Shown piece by piece: positions 1-10,000 of a DNA stretch of 64,000 nt. The stretch's first letter is position 1. Each line of letters starts with the position of its first letter. The DNA comes from CAJQQY01 sp045104975 (lineage in GTDB: Bacteria > Bacteroidota > Bacteroidia > Chitinophagales > Saprospiraceae): contig JBGCCY010000129.1 in assembly GCA_045104975.1 (NCBI GenBank), positions 1 through 64,000 on the forward strand. The letters are read 5' to 3'. Made by a program: the position numbers and the translations under genes. The notes under the pieces are model-generated. The model was not told the DNA's origin. It worked only from the letters and a program-made list of their open reading frames with translations, and searched no databases.

Positions 1-39
1 CAAATCAACGCCATCTACGGTCAAAATAATTTCGCTCAA
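1..39 (-). CDS. possible 5' end of a divergent gene (PhoH-like?), partial
   Basis: Reading leftward from a TTG at 39, the frame gives LSEIILTVDGVDL and runs off the window edge. Thirteen residues cannot identify a family. The pattern resembles the start of Bacteroidota PhoH-family ATPases, which I recall as a common divergent neighbour of DUF62 genes, so the context is suggestive only. No ATG is available in this frame, so a TTG (or ATT) start would be needed; TTG starts are also the best choice for several other genes here. The roughly 235 bp between this frame and the next gene is very AT-rich and shows no other gene. Confidence 0.25.
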   Translation of the reverse strand, partial: MSEIILTVDGVDL

Positions 40-275
40 TATGTTTTTTTTTAAGGGTAAAATTAAAAAACTGAACAATTGGAGACTTTGAAAATGGAAA
101 TAATTAAAGTGTAGTTTTTTCAATTTTCAAAATTTCGAAAGGCGCAATTTTTTAAAAAAATAATACTTGTTCTAAAAAATTATATATTTCCTGTAAATTT
201 AGGCTTTTCAAAGGATAATTATAATTGTCCTTTTACTTTTTGAAACACTTTATTAAAAAATAACATTCCAAAATT

Positions 276-1052
276 ATGCCCATTGTCACTCTTACTTCTG
301 ATTTTGGTTTAAACGATTATTACGTTGCCTTGATAAAAGGGGCGATGTTGTGTGAAAACCCAAATTTAAATATAGTAGACATAACCCACAACATCAATAA
401 TTACGATATAGTTCAGGCGGCTTTTATTTTAAAGAATTCTTACGAGAGTTTTCCAAAAGGCACGATTCATATATTGAGTGTTAATAGTTTTCATGATAAA
501 AAACGAAAATTTTTAGCAATTCGGCATAATGAACATTATTTTGTTGGCCCTGACAATGGTGTTTTTTCATTACTTTTTGATGAAATTCCTGAAGATATTT
601 ACAAGTTGGATTTTGTCAATAAAGGTACTTTTCCTCTCAAAACGGTTTTCGCAAAAGCAGTTGGTCATATTTCGAGTGAGCTGCCATTCAACGAAGTTGG
701 AATTCCAGTTAAGGAAATTGTGGAGCGAATTACATTTCAACCAGTCATCGGTCCATCGCAAATTAGAGGTGCTGTAATACATATTGATAGATATGAAAAT
801 GTAGTTGTTAATATTTCTCGGAAGTTATTTGAGCAAATTTGGGAAAAACGAGATTACGAAATTACCTTTCGAAGGAATGATCCAATTGATAAAATTTTTA
901 ATAATTATTATGATGTACCCATTGGTGAAACGCTTTGTCGATTTAACTCTGCTGATTTTTTAGAAATATCAATTAATATGGGAAAAGCGAGCAGCATGTT
1001 GGGATTGAAAATAGAAGATACCGTTCAGATTGATTTTAGGGCTGTTGGCTAA
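276..1052 (+). CDS. DUF62 / SAM hydroxide adenosyltransferase-like protein
   Basis: At 258 aa this is about the usual family length. The N-terminal TLTSDFG (residues 5-11), the middle VGPDNG and the two-domain layout identify the DUF62 family, whose members hydrolyse S-adenosylmethionine to adenosine and methionine. Characterised members use an Asp-Arg-His triad, with the Asp in a VDPGVG loop seven residues before the Arg. Here the corresponding positions look like Asn70 and Arg77, and the FHGRD segment carrying the His is not visible. The fold is clear, but hydrolase activity is uncertain. The gene starts at an ATG with no Shine-Dalgarno, is divergent from the gene at the left edge, and probably stands alone. 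Confidence 0.85.
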   Translation: MPIVTLTSDFGLNDYYVALIKGAMLCENPNLNIVDITHNINNYDIVQAAFILKNSYESFPKGTIHILSVNSFHDKKRKFLAIRHNEHYFVGPDNGVFSLLFDEIPEDIYKLDFVNKGTFPLKTVFAKAVGHISSELPFNEVGIPVKEIVERITFQPVIGPSQIRGAVIHIDRYENVVVNISRKLFEQIWEKRDYEITFRRNDPIDKIFNNYYDVPIGETLCRFNSADFLEISINMGKASSMLGLKIEDTVQIDFRAVG

Positions 1053-1121
1053 AGGAGAATATTGTTATTTACCATCAGAGTAGCTTTTTGAGAGAAAATG
1101 TTAATGTTATATTTTTAAAAA

Positions 1122-1418
1122 ATGATAAAACGAATAGTAAAACTTACCTTTAGAGAAGATGAAGTAGAAACATTCTTAAAGAATTTTGAAAAGAATAAAT
1201 TAAAGATTCGAAATTTTGATGGATGTCATCGTTTAGAATTGTGGAGAGATAAACATAAACCCAACATTTTTTTCACGTATAGTTTTTGGGAAAATGAAAA
1301 CAAATTAAACACTTACCGACACTCCGAACTTTTTAAAAATGTTTGGAGCAAAACTAAAATTCTTTTTTCAGATAAACCACAGGCATGGAGTATTGACTCC
1401 GTCTGGGAAGGAGAATAG
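1122..1418 (+). CDS. ABM-like (dimeric alpha-beta barrel) monooxygenase family protein
   Basis: This 98-aa protein has the pattern of antibiotic-biosynthesis-monooxygenase-like ferredoxin folds: an initial beta strand (IKRIVKLTF), a helix with FLKNFEKNK, then LELWRD, the FFTYSFWEN strand and a helix near HSELFKNVW. The usual motif of such proteins, F.y..We....l..H, is present around residues 50-68. Family members are dimeric and act on small aromatic or quinone-like substrates or haem, but no substrate can be inferred. It lies 69 bp after the DUF62 gene and could be co-transcribed. Confidence is good for the fold and low for enzymatic function. Confidence 0.7.
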   Translation: MIKRIVKLTFREDEVETFLKNFEKNKLKIRNFDGCHRLELWRDKHKPNIFFTYSFWENENKLNTYRHSELFKNVWSKTKILFSDKPQAWSIDSVWEGE

Positions 1419-1510
1419 TTGATTAAAAAACTAGGAGAATCCAATTACACTAATAAAGATTTAGATTGCCCAATTAGAATTTATTTATGTACCATTTATA
1501 ACTAATAGTT

Positions 1511-2800
1511 TTGAACAATAGACGAAAATTTCTCCAAAAAATAAGTGGAGTAGCAGGTGCTCTCACTTTTGCTCCAATTATAAATCCTGTCTTTTCTAAC
1601 AATATCCACACGGAAATTAATAAGTATAAAAATTGGACTGCTGATGACTTGGCAAGTAATGAAGAATTTTGGTACCAAGTCAAAAAGGCATATACGGTTT
1701 CTACGAATATGGTTAACCTAAATAATGGAGGAGTTAGCCCATCGCCAAAGGTGGTGCAAGATGCAGTGGAAAGATATAATCAATTGAGCAATGAGGCTCC
1801 GAGTTATTATATGTGGAGAGTTTTGGATCGAAATAGAGAAGGATTAAGGACTAAATTAGCTAATCTTGCAGGGGTTTCGTCAGATGAAATAGCTATTAAT
1901 CGAAATGCTTCGGAGGCGTTGGAAACAGTCATTTTTGGTTTGAGATTGAAGCGAGGAGATGAAGTAGTTTTGACAAAACAAGATTATCCTAATGTGATTA
2001 ATGCTTGGAAACAAAGAGCATTGCGAGAAGGAGTAGTGCTTAAGTTTATTTCTTTTGACTTTCCAATTGAAAATAAAAAAGAGATTGTTCAAAAGTTTGA
2101 AGATGCTTTTACTTCGAAAACAAAAGTGGTCAATATTACCCACATGATAAATTGGATAGGGCAAATCTTACCTGTGAATGAAATTGCAGCAGTAGCTCGA
2201 AAGAAAAATATTGAAATAATAGTTGATGGAGCACATACTTTCGCACATCTTGATTTTAAAATATCGGATTTAGATTGTGATTATTTTGGAACGAGTTTAC
2301 ACAAATGGTTGTGCGCTCCTATTGGAAGTGGAATGTTGTATGTGAAAAAAAATAAGATTAAAAATTTGTTCCCATTATTTGCAGGGGAAGAACCAGAAGG
2401 AGGGAATATTAGAAAATTTGAATCTCTTGGAACTCGGTCTTTTGCTATAGAGCAAGCGATTGGGCAAGCGATCGATTTTCATTATTGGATAGGCGGAGAG
2501 CGAAAACAAAAAAGGCTTCATTATTTGAAGAATTACTGGATGGAAAAAATTATGAACCTGCCGAAAGTTAAAATCCATACTTCACTAAAACTTGAATATG
2601 GTTGTGCCATTGGATTATTTTCTATTGATGGAAAAACTCCTGCAGAGGTAAGTAATTTTTTATTTCGAGATTATCAAATTCATACTATTGGAATCAATTG
2701 GGAAAATATTCATGGAGTCAGAGTTGCTCCCAACGTGTATTCGACGACGAAAGATTTAGATAGATTAGTTAAAGGAATTGAGGATTTAGTAAAGGAATAA
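1511..2800 (+). CDS. Tat-exported class V aminotransferase (PLP enzyme)
   Basis: The 429-aa protein begins NNRRKFLQK, a twin-arginine motif, followed by a hydrophobic stretch to about residue 30, so export by Tat as a folded cofactor-bound enzyme is predicted. The class V aminotransferase fold follows: a substrate-binding LNNGGVSPSP region near residue 73, IVDGAHTFAH before the active site, and the probable PLP-binding Lys265 in SLHKW. Similarity is to the isopenicillin-N-epimerase/cysteine-desulfurase-like branch; the substrate is unknown. The start is TTG at 1511, chosen because it yields the full Tat signal. A periplasmic PLP enzyme of this type recurs in Bacteroidota. The gene appears monocistronic and is followed by a 518-bp gap. 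Confidence 0.88.
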   Translation: MNNRRKFLQKISGVAGALTFAPIINPVFSNNIHTEINKYKNWTADDLASNEEFWYQVKKAYTVSTNMVNLNNGGVSPSPKVVQDAVERYNQLSNEAPSYYMWRVLDRNREGLRTKLANLAGVSSDEIAINRNASEALETVIFGLRLKRGDEVVLTKQDYPNVINAWKQRALREGVVLKFISFDFPIENKKEIVQKFEDAFTSKTKVVNITHMINWIGQILPVNEIAAVARKKNIEIIVDGAHTFAHLDFKISDLDCDYFGTSLHKWLCAPIGSGMLYVKKNKIKNLFPLFAGEEPEGGNIRKFESLGTRSFAIEQAIGQAIDFHYWIGGERKQKRLHYLKNYWMEKIMNLPKVKIHTSLKLEYGCAIGLFSIDGKTPAEVSNFLFRDYQIHTIGINWENIHGVRVAPNVYSTTKDLDRLVKGIEDLVKE

Positions 2801-3318
2801 TTGATCCAGTAGTCTAATAAGTATCTTTTCTTGCGGGGTTTTAATAGAAAACCTAAATCCTACAAAAATAGCGTTTTCGCTTGAAATAATAACTGGGATT
2901 AATGCAGAAAATGAAGAATACCACTTACTTTTTATTTTCTACCGAAATATAAAAATATCCTTATATATTGTTTTTTTAAAAAGCAAATACCTATTTTTGG
3001 TTTAAGTGACTTTAAAAAAGTACTTAAAAAGATAGAGACTCCGTAAACATTAGGATAAATACTTATTTGTGTTACAAAGAAAAAATGTTCATCTTTGTAG
3101 AACAATAAGTTAAATTTTTAAAAATGTACAAAAATTTAGTCTTATCTCTCTAAATTAGAGTTTCCTATCTCTAACTGTTCAAACTGATTTCCCCCAAGCT
3201 GATACAATTATAGCCTATCAAGCGATGTTTAAAGCAAATTTATTCTGATTTACTGTAAAGTAGATTAGGATTATAGTCGATATATAAGTTATTATTTCAT
3301 AAACAAAAACATTCACGA
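2801..3318. other. 518-bp intergenic region before the PorP operon
   Basis: There is no convincing ORF. The region holds a weak stem (TTTAAGT at 3001-3007 facing ACTTAAA at 3022-3028) and the best promoter candidate for the downstream adhesin operon, around 3066-3097. If that promoter is used, the operon has a leader of about 210 nt. Nothing in it matches a riboswitch I recognise. Confidence 0.5.
3066..3097 (+). promoter_or_regulatory. candidate Bacteroidota promoter for the porP-ompA-sprB operon
   Basis: TTTG (3066-3069), a 20-bp spacer, then CATCTTTG (3090-3097), which is 7 of 8 against the TAnnTTTG -7 consensus. The same CATCTTTG box with a TTG 18 bp upstream is seen before the gene at 42887. 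The leader to the start codon would be about 210 nt. Confidence 0.45.
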
Positions 3319-4368
3319 TTGAAAACACTTTACTCCTTTTACAAAGGCATTGGTGTATTTTTATTATTGAGCATATTTAATATTCAAATGAATGCCCAGG
3401 ACATTCATTTCTCTCAATTTGGAAATGCACCCATAAATCTCAGCCCAGCCCTAACAGGGATATTTGGTGGAGATGTACGATTTGTTGGCAATTATAGAAG
3501 CCAATGGGACCCTTCCGTTTCTTATCTTACCTTTTCGGGAGCAGCTGACATGAAATTTGATAAATTTTGTTCGAACCATGATCAATGGGCGGGTGGATTA
3601 ATCTTTAATTATGATCAGGCAGGCGACTCCAAATTAAGTAACACCCAACTAGCATTGAATGGTTCTTATACTCACCGGGTAAATAATAATAATTTTATGA
3701 CTTTAGGTGTCCAATTAAGTGGCTACCAAAGAGCATTCAGTACAGAAAATCTAGAATGGGGAAGTCAATTTGATGTAAGAACTTTTAACCCTAACAAAAA
3801 TCCTGGTGAAAACTTTACTGATGAAAGTATTTTATATGGAGATTTCTCTGTAGGGCTGAATTGGCATTTTCAAAAACCTAATTCTCAAAGTAGTTGGAAT
3901 AATCAAAATCGAACAAAATTTGATTTAGGAGTTGGTCTTTTTCATATTAACCAGCCTAACAAAAGTTTTTATGATGATGAAATGGAAAGCCTTCCGATGC
4001 GATTGGCTCTTTATGGTTTAGGTACATTTAGATTGATTGATCCTTTGGATTTGATTTTGGTTGGAATGTACCAAGGTCATGGACCTCATCAGGAGATTGT
4101 AGTTGGTTTGGGTGGGAAAATACATTTAATCAATGAGCTTACCTCACAGTTAAATGTATTATTCGGAGTTAATTTCAGATTAGGAGATGCAATAATTCCA
4201 AATGTGGAAGTAGGGTATAATTCTTGGAAATTCGGATTAAGTTATGATTGGAATACTTCAGGGTTCAATGAAGTAACGAATGGAAGAGGAGGAATAGAAT
4301 TATCTGCAATGTATATTTTTGTAAAACCTCAGGTTGATGTTTATAAAAATTGTAACCCTATTTATTAA
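3319..4368 (+). CDS. PorP/SprF family type IX secretion membrane protein
   Basis: This 349-aa protein has an N-terminal signal peptide ending at NAQ (about residue 26) and then QDIHFSQFGNAPINLSPALT, the hallmark opening of the PorP/SprF family, followed by alternating amphipathic strands of an outer-membrane barrel. SprF is needed in Flavobacterium for surface display of the SprB adhesin, and PorP is a T9SS-associated outer-membrane protein. The start is a TTG at 3319 directly before KTLYSFYK. It is the first gene of a three-gene unit (44 bp to the next gene) ending with an SprB-like adhesin, so its likely job is to partner that adhesin at the outer membrane. Confidence 0.93.
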   Translation: MKTLYSFYKGIGVFLLLSIFNIQMNAQDIHFSQFGNAPINLSPALTGIFGGDVRFVGNYRSQWDPSVSYLTFSGAADMKFDKFCSNHDQWAGGLIFNYDQAGDSKLSNTQLALNGSYTHRVNNNNFMTLGVQLSGYQRAFSTENLEWGSQFDVRTFNPNKNPGENFTDESILYGDFSVGLNWHFQKPNSQSSWNNQNRTKFDLGVGLFHINQPNKSFYDDEMESLPMRLALYGLGTFRLIDPLDLILVGMYQGHGPHQEIVVGLGGKIHLINELTSQLNVLFGVNFRLGDAIIPNVEVGYNSWKFGLSYDWNTSGFNEVTNGRGGIELSAMYIFVKPQVDVYKNCNPIY

Positions 4369-4412
4369 TCAAACAATTTCTCAAAACCGATTAAAAAGAA
4401 AATTATAACAAG

Positions 4413-7013
4413 ATGAATAAATTATATACTCTCTTAATATTTGCTCTCTTCGTTGGAATGGGTTCATCGAATGCTCAATCCACAAGTATTAAATCTATAG
4501 AGAAGTCAGCTGAAAAAGCTATGGAGAATAAGGATTTCTATTCTGCATGGCAATTTTACAAAATGACTACAACTCAAAGGTCAATAAAAAAAGATTCTTC
4601 TAAGTTGGCAAAACAAATGTACAATTTGGGAGAGTCCGCTCGTCAGTTTAAAGCCTATGATGTAGCAAGAAATGCCTATGAAATGGTGCTATCGAGTAAG
4701 ACCAAGGCGGATTATCCGCTAGCAGAATTTTGGTTGGCAAGAGTCTATCATAGTCAAGGTGAATATGATAAAGCAGTTTCGCATTATTCAAAATTCGCAA
4801 AAGAAGCTGGACAAACTTCAAAAAATGGAACTGTAAATGTAAAACAAGAATATGCTGCAGTTGCTAAAAGTGCTATTCAAAACTGTAACTGGGCAAAAGA
4901 ACAAAGAGAATTTACTGGATTTAAAATGGATTCTTTGAAAAGTGTAAATACAGCTGGGACTGAATTTGCTCCATTGGAACATAATAGTAGCATGTATTAT
5001 TCTGCGTTAGAATATGATAAAGAGAATTTTTGTCCTGACCCAAATTCAGAAGTGACACGATTGTACACATCTGATTATGCAGGTGAAGGTGGCGCGACTA
5101 GTCCAATTAATTGGGCAAAAGATGAAAAAGGGACATTTGTAGCACATACTGCATTTAGTACGGATGGAGATAGAATGTATTTTACATTGTGTAAAAGAAT
5201 CAATGCTGCTGAATTTGAATGTGAAATTTACTACAGAGATAAAAGTAGTGGAATGTACGGAGATGCGATTCGATTGTCAGAGGAAGTTAACTTGACTGGA
5301 ACGACGAGCACTCAACCTAATATTGGTGTTGGATATGATGAAAATGGTTTGGAAAAAGAACTTTTATTTTTTGTATCCAATCGAGCAGATAGCTTGGGTG
5401 GAGCAAATAGCGATATGAATATTTATTGTAGTTTCATTGATTCAATGGGGCAAGCAAGTACACCATGGAAAATTAATATCAATACACCAGAAGATGATGT
5501 TACTCCATTTTTTAATAATGCGAATAAGACTCTTTATTTTAGTTCAAGAGGTTACCAAGGATTTGGAGGGTATGATATATATCAAGCAGAACAAAAAGAA
5601 AAAGAAAATAAATTTGCTCAACCTTTAGCTTTAGAAAAACCAATCAATAGTAGTTATGATGACTACTATTTTTCTTCTGATGATGAAATGGAGACACTTT
5701 ATTTTTCTACCAATAGATTGGGAGTTACTTATGAAGATGAAGGATTAGAAACATGTTGTGATGATATTTATAAGTTGGAAATTATTAAAGTCAAATTGGA
5801 GGTAACTACATTTAATACTTTAACTGGAGAAGAAGGATTAGATAGTTGTGAAGTAGCTTTGTATGATGTTACGAATCCTAATAATCCAATTTTAGTAGGA
5901 GAAAAGAAATTAGACCCTAATGGTAATTTTTATGAATTTCCATTAGAGTTAGAAAAAGATTATAGAGTTGAATCAGTAAGAGGAAAACGATGGACTAATG
6001 ATAATGCTGAGTTTACAACGAAAAATCTTACAGCAAGTGAGACTATTAAAAAACAATTGTATCATACTCCTGACATTGAATGGAAAGTATATGCTTTCTC
6101 TAAATTTAGAATGGGTGAATCAAGTGAGTATCTAACCAGGGATTTAAATGGAGGAACTTTTACTGTAAATAGCGAAGCATCTGTTGAAGAGGATAACCTT
6201 TTTGAAATGGATTTAGAATTCGGAAAAGAATATAATCTAGTTGTTTCAAAAATAGGATATACTGCCGATGGTAACACTAATGAAGTGAGTCGAAATACGA
6301 CACCTTATACGACTCCAACTACTTTGATAGATACTGTTTATTTATTAGATGAATATATTCCTCTTGGAGTAGAAGCAAAAGTATATTTTCATAATGATAA
6401 GCCATTTAGAACGGATGGCAGACGATCAGAAAATAAGCGGATAACAAATGAGAAATATATTAAGTTATATGATACCTATGTAGATGAAAGTGGTATGGTC
6501 AAAACTTATATCGATAAAAATAAAAAATATGGAGGGCAGAATGAAGAAGAGGTTTTATCATTTTTTAGAGATAGTGTAACTGTTGGGAAAAAACAACTTG
6601 ATCTTTTTATTGATTATTTAGAACTATTAGTAACTGATTATAAAGGTTCAAATGATTATTATTTTGAAATAACAATTAATGGTTATACCAGTCCAAGAGC
6701 GACTAAAGCCTACAATGATAATTTAGCTTACCGAAGAATTTACAGTATTAATAATTATATAAAAGAAAAAGGTAGTCCTGCTTTGAGGGCAGCTTTACCA
6801 AAGGATGCAAATGACCGAAGTTTAAATAATGACAATTTATTTATTTTTAAATTGGTCTCCATTGGTGAAAAACCTGACGAAGATGCAAGTCTAGAGGTAA
6901 TTAAGTCAATACCTGATAATGGAGAGCTATCAGTTTATGGAATCAATGCATCCAGACGACGTAAAGTAGTGGTCAAAACAATCGAAAGAAAGTTGAAACC
7001 AATTTCACGATAA
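4413..7013 (+). CDS. OmpA-family protein with TPR and PD40 domains (T9SS/gliding-associated)
   Basis: 866 aa. A signal peptide ends near residue 22 (SNAQS). TPR-like helices fill about residues 30-160, PD40/WD40-like beta-propeller strands about 250-440 (TLYFSSRGYQGFGGYDIY and TLYFSTNRLG are typical), Ig/CarboxypepD-type modules about 460-680, and an OmpA-C-like peptidoglycan-binding domain about 725-805 (ITINGYTSPRATKAYNDNLA). PorE-type T9SS proteins share TPR, propeller and OmpA domains and tether the machinery to peptidoglycan. The extra Ig modules and the position between PorP/SprF and an SprB-like adhesin suggest an adhesin-associated paralogue rather than PorE itself. It is 34-58 bp from the next gene, depending on that start. 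Confidence 0.88.
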   Translation: MNKLYTLLIFALFVGMGSSNAQSTSIKSIEKSAEKAMENKDFYSAWQFYKMTTTQRSIKKDSSKLAKQMYNLGESARQFKAYDVARNAYEMVLSSKTKADYPLAEFWLARVYHSQGEYDKAVSHYSKFAKEAGQTSKNGTVNVKQEYAAVAKSAIQNCNWAKEQREFTGFKMDSLKSVNTAGTEFAPLEHNSSMYYSALEYDKENFCPDPNSEVTRLYTSDYAGEGGATSPINWAKDEKGTFVAHTAFSTDGDRMYFTLCKRINAAEFECEIYYRDKSSGMYGDAIRLSEEVNLTGTTSTQPNIGVGYDENGLEKELLFFVSNRADSLGGANSDMNIYCSFIDSMGQASTPWKININTPEDDVTPFFNNANKTLYFSSRGYQGFGGYDIYQAEQKEKENKFAQPLALEKPINSSYDDYYFSSDDEMETLYFSTNRLGVTYEDEGLETCCDDIYKLEIIKVKLEVTTFNTLTGEEGLDSCEVALYDVTNPNNPILVGEKKLDPNGNFYEFPLELEKDYRVESVRGKRWTNDNAEFTTKNLTASETIKKQLYHTPDIEWKVYAFSKFRMGESSEYLTRDLNGGTFTVNSEASVEEDNLFEMDLEFGKEYNLVVSKIGYTADGNTNEVSRNTTPYTTPTTLIDTVYLLDEYIPLGVEAKVYFHNDKPFRTDGRRSENKRITNEKYIKLYDTYVDESGMVKTYIDKNKKYGGQNEEEVLSFFRDSVTVGKKQLDLFIDYLELLVTDYKGSNDYYFEITINGYTSPRATKAYNDNLAYRRIYSINNYIKEKGSPALRAALPKDANDRSLNNDNLFIFKLVSIGEKPDEDASLEVIKSIPDNGELSVYGINASRRRKVVVKTIERKLKPISR

Positions 7014-7070
7014 ACATATTAAATTTCAAACAATCAAAATCCCAACTTGCGTAAGCATAAATTTTGTACT

Positions 7071-10000
7071 ATGAAAAAAATATTATTACTCAATATATTC
7101 GCTTTGATGCTATTTTCAATTCAGATGGCAGCACAATGTACGATTCAAGTTGTTACTTCAGATATCACGATGGAAACTTGTGTAGGAAGTAGTGATGCTT
7201 CTGCTACAGCGACTGGTGCAGGTGCTGGACCAATTAGTTATTTGTGGAGTGATGGTCAAACTACAGCAACAGCTACTAATTTAACAACTGGAACTTATAC
7301 TGTTACAGCTACCGATGATGCAGGATGTACAGGAACAGCCATAGCGGAAATCACATTAGACCCTGAGGGCGTCTGGCTCATGTTTACTTTTACTACTGTT
7401 ACATGTAATGGTGGAAATGATGGAACAGCTCATGTAAGTGTAATGACAGGTGTTGCTCCTTATACTTATATTTGGAATGACCCAGCAGGTACTACGAATG
7501 CAGATCCAGTAAATTTAGCAGCAGGTCAATATACAGTTACCGTTACTGATACAAATGGATGTTCAAATTATGGTCCTGTAACAATTACTGAACCTACGGC
7601 GATTGTTGTTATTTCAAATACCACTAATGAAACTTGTTCTGGAGCTGCTGATGGTACTGCTTCTGTGAGTGTTTCTGGAGGAGTACCAGGATACACATAT
7701 ATATGGAGTAATGGACAAACAACAGCAACAGCAACTAATTTAACTGCTGGTGATTATATGGTTACTGTAACGGACGCAAATGGGTGTCCATCTGTTGCAA
7801 CTTTAACCGTTGAATTGACTAATTCTCAAATTACGATAGTAGGTACACCAACTCCTGTATCTTGCTTTGGAGGAAATGATGGAAGTGCAACTGTAGTTGT
7901 GAATTCTGGTGTTGGGCCATTTTCATATTTATGGAGTAATGGCGGAACTACTGCTACAATTCCAAATTTGATTGCAGGTGATTATACTGTCACCGTTACG
8001 GGGGCAAATGGATGTACTTCAGTAACAACTGTAACTGTTCCAGAACCACCAGAATTGATTGTAACGACTACAACAACTTCAAATATTTTATGTAATGGAG
8101 GAAGTGAAGGATCAATTACGGTTTCTTCAACTGGAGGAACTGGATCAATTACTTATTCATGGAGTAATGGTGAAACTACTGGAACAATTTCAAATTTAAC
8201 AGCAGGAACTTATACTGTTACGGCAACAGATGATAATGGATGTACAGCAACTACATCTGAAACTATAACAGAACCAAGTGCATTAACAGCAACATGGTCT
8301 GGAACAAATGTAACAGTTAGTGGAGGAAATGATGGTACTGCTACGGCCACTCCTTCAGGTGGAACACCAGGTTACACCTATTCATGGAGTAATGGCCAAA
8401 CTACAGCAACTGCAATTAATTTAACATCTGGAACCTATACGGTGACCGTTACAGATTCAAATGGATGTACAACTACAACAATTGTTGAAATTGAGGAGCC
8501 TTGTGCTACAATAACAGTTGAAACAAGTCATTCCAATGAAACATGTGTAGGAAGTATGGATGGACATGTTGCTGTAAGTACAAGTGGAGGAACAGGACAG
8601 ATGGCTTTTTTATGGAGTAATGGAGCAACGACTTCTATTGTAAATAACTTATCTGTTGGAACCTATACTGTAACTGTTACCGATGAAGACGGTTGTACAG
8701 CATCTGGACAAGAGATAATAGAACTTTCTCCAGAAGGTATTTGGGTTGATATTACGACAACTAATACTTGTATTAATGGAAGTACAGGAACAGCAAATGC
8801 AATAGTAACTACTGGAGTTGCTCCTTACACATATGCTTGGAGTAATGGAGCAACAACAGCTAATATTACAGGATTATCTGCTGGGAATTATACAGTAACT
8901 GTAACAGATATAAATGGTTGTATTGGTATTTTTACAGCAGAAATTACAGTTTCAAATATAAGCCCAATCGTTGTTACAACGATTAGTGCAACTGATCCAA
9001 GTGGACCAGGAGCATCTGATGGGGCAATAGATATTGAACCAAGTGGAGGTTCAGGGACGAACTACACTTATTTGTGGAGTAACAACGAAACTACTCAAGA
9101 TATTTCTGGTTTAGTTGCAGGATGTTATACAGTAACGGTTTCTGATGATGGTCCTGTAATATGTGAAACGATAGAAACAATTTGTATTCCTCAATGTCAG
9201 TTGACTTTAGAGGTAACAACTACTAATAATGATTGTATAAATAATAGTATTGGAACAGCAACAGCAACAATCACATCGACTTGTTCTAGTACAGCTTATA
9301 CTTATAGTTGGACTGCTGGTACAGGTGCACCAGTTGGTACTACACAGACTATTTCAGGATTATTAAATGGAACCTATTTAGTGACAGTAACTGATGGAAA
9401 TGGATTGACTGTTACAGGTTCAGGTGTTATTACAGGAAGTGGTGGAATTACCTCTTCTGTAACCAGCACCAATAATTTGTGTAATGGAGATAGTACAGGA
9501 ACAGCAACAGTTACAGGAATGGGTGGTTCAACTTACACTTATTTGTGGAGTAACAATGAAACTACTCAAACAATTACAACTCTTACTGCTGGAACTTATA
9601 CTGTTACTGTTACAGATACAAATACTAATTGTACCTCTGTATCTCAGGTTACTATAGTGGAGCCACCAGTAACTACAATCACCGCAACGACTACTCCTCC
9701 AACGACAACAGGAGGAAGTGATGGTACTATATCGATTACAGTTACTGGAGGAACTCCAGGATATACTTACTTATGGAGTACAGGAAGTATGGATTCAACT
9801 ATTATGGATTTACCAGTTGGATGTTATACCGTTACTGTTACTGATGCAAATGGATGTACAGCAACAGCTGAGCCTTGTATTACATCTCCTCCTCCATGTG
9901 CACTTTCAGTTTCAAGTTCACCTGAATCATGTAATCCAGGTAGCAATGGAACAGTAACAGCAACAATGGTAGGAGTAGGATGTTCTGCACTTGAACCAAT

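Noticed and set aside
2801..3318. Possible riboswitch or small RNA in the long leader of the PorP operon
   Set aside because: I could find only a weak AT-rich stem and no conserved riboswitch motif; covariance searching would be needed to claim one.
7047..7070. TTG start eight codons upstream of the adhesin ATG
   Set aside because: The extra residues precede a complete signal peptide and add nothing; ATG 7071 is preferred.
9718..9957. Alternative-frame ORFs inside the SprB repeat array
   Set aside because: These are shadows of the repetitive coding sequence, rich in Leu/Gln from a frame shift of Thr/Val codons, without any domain or start signal.
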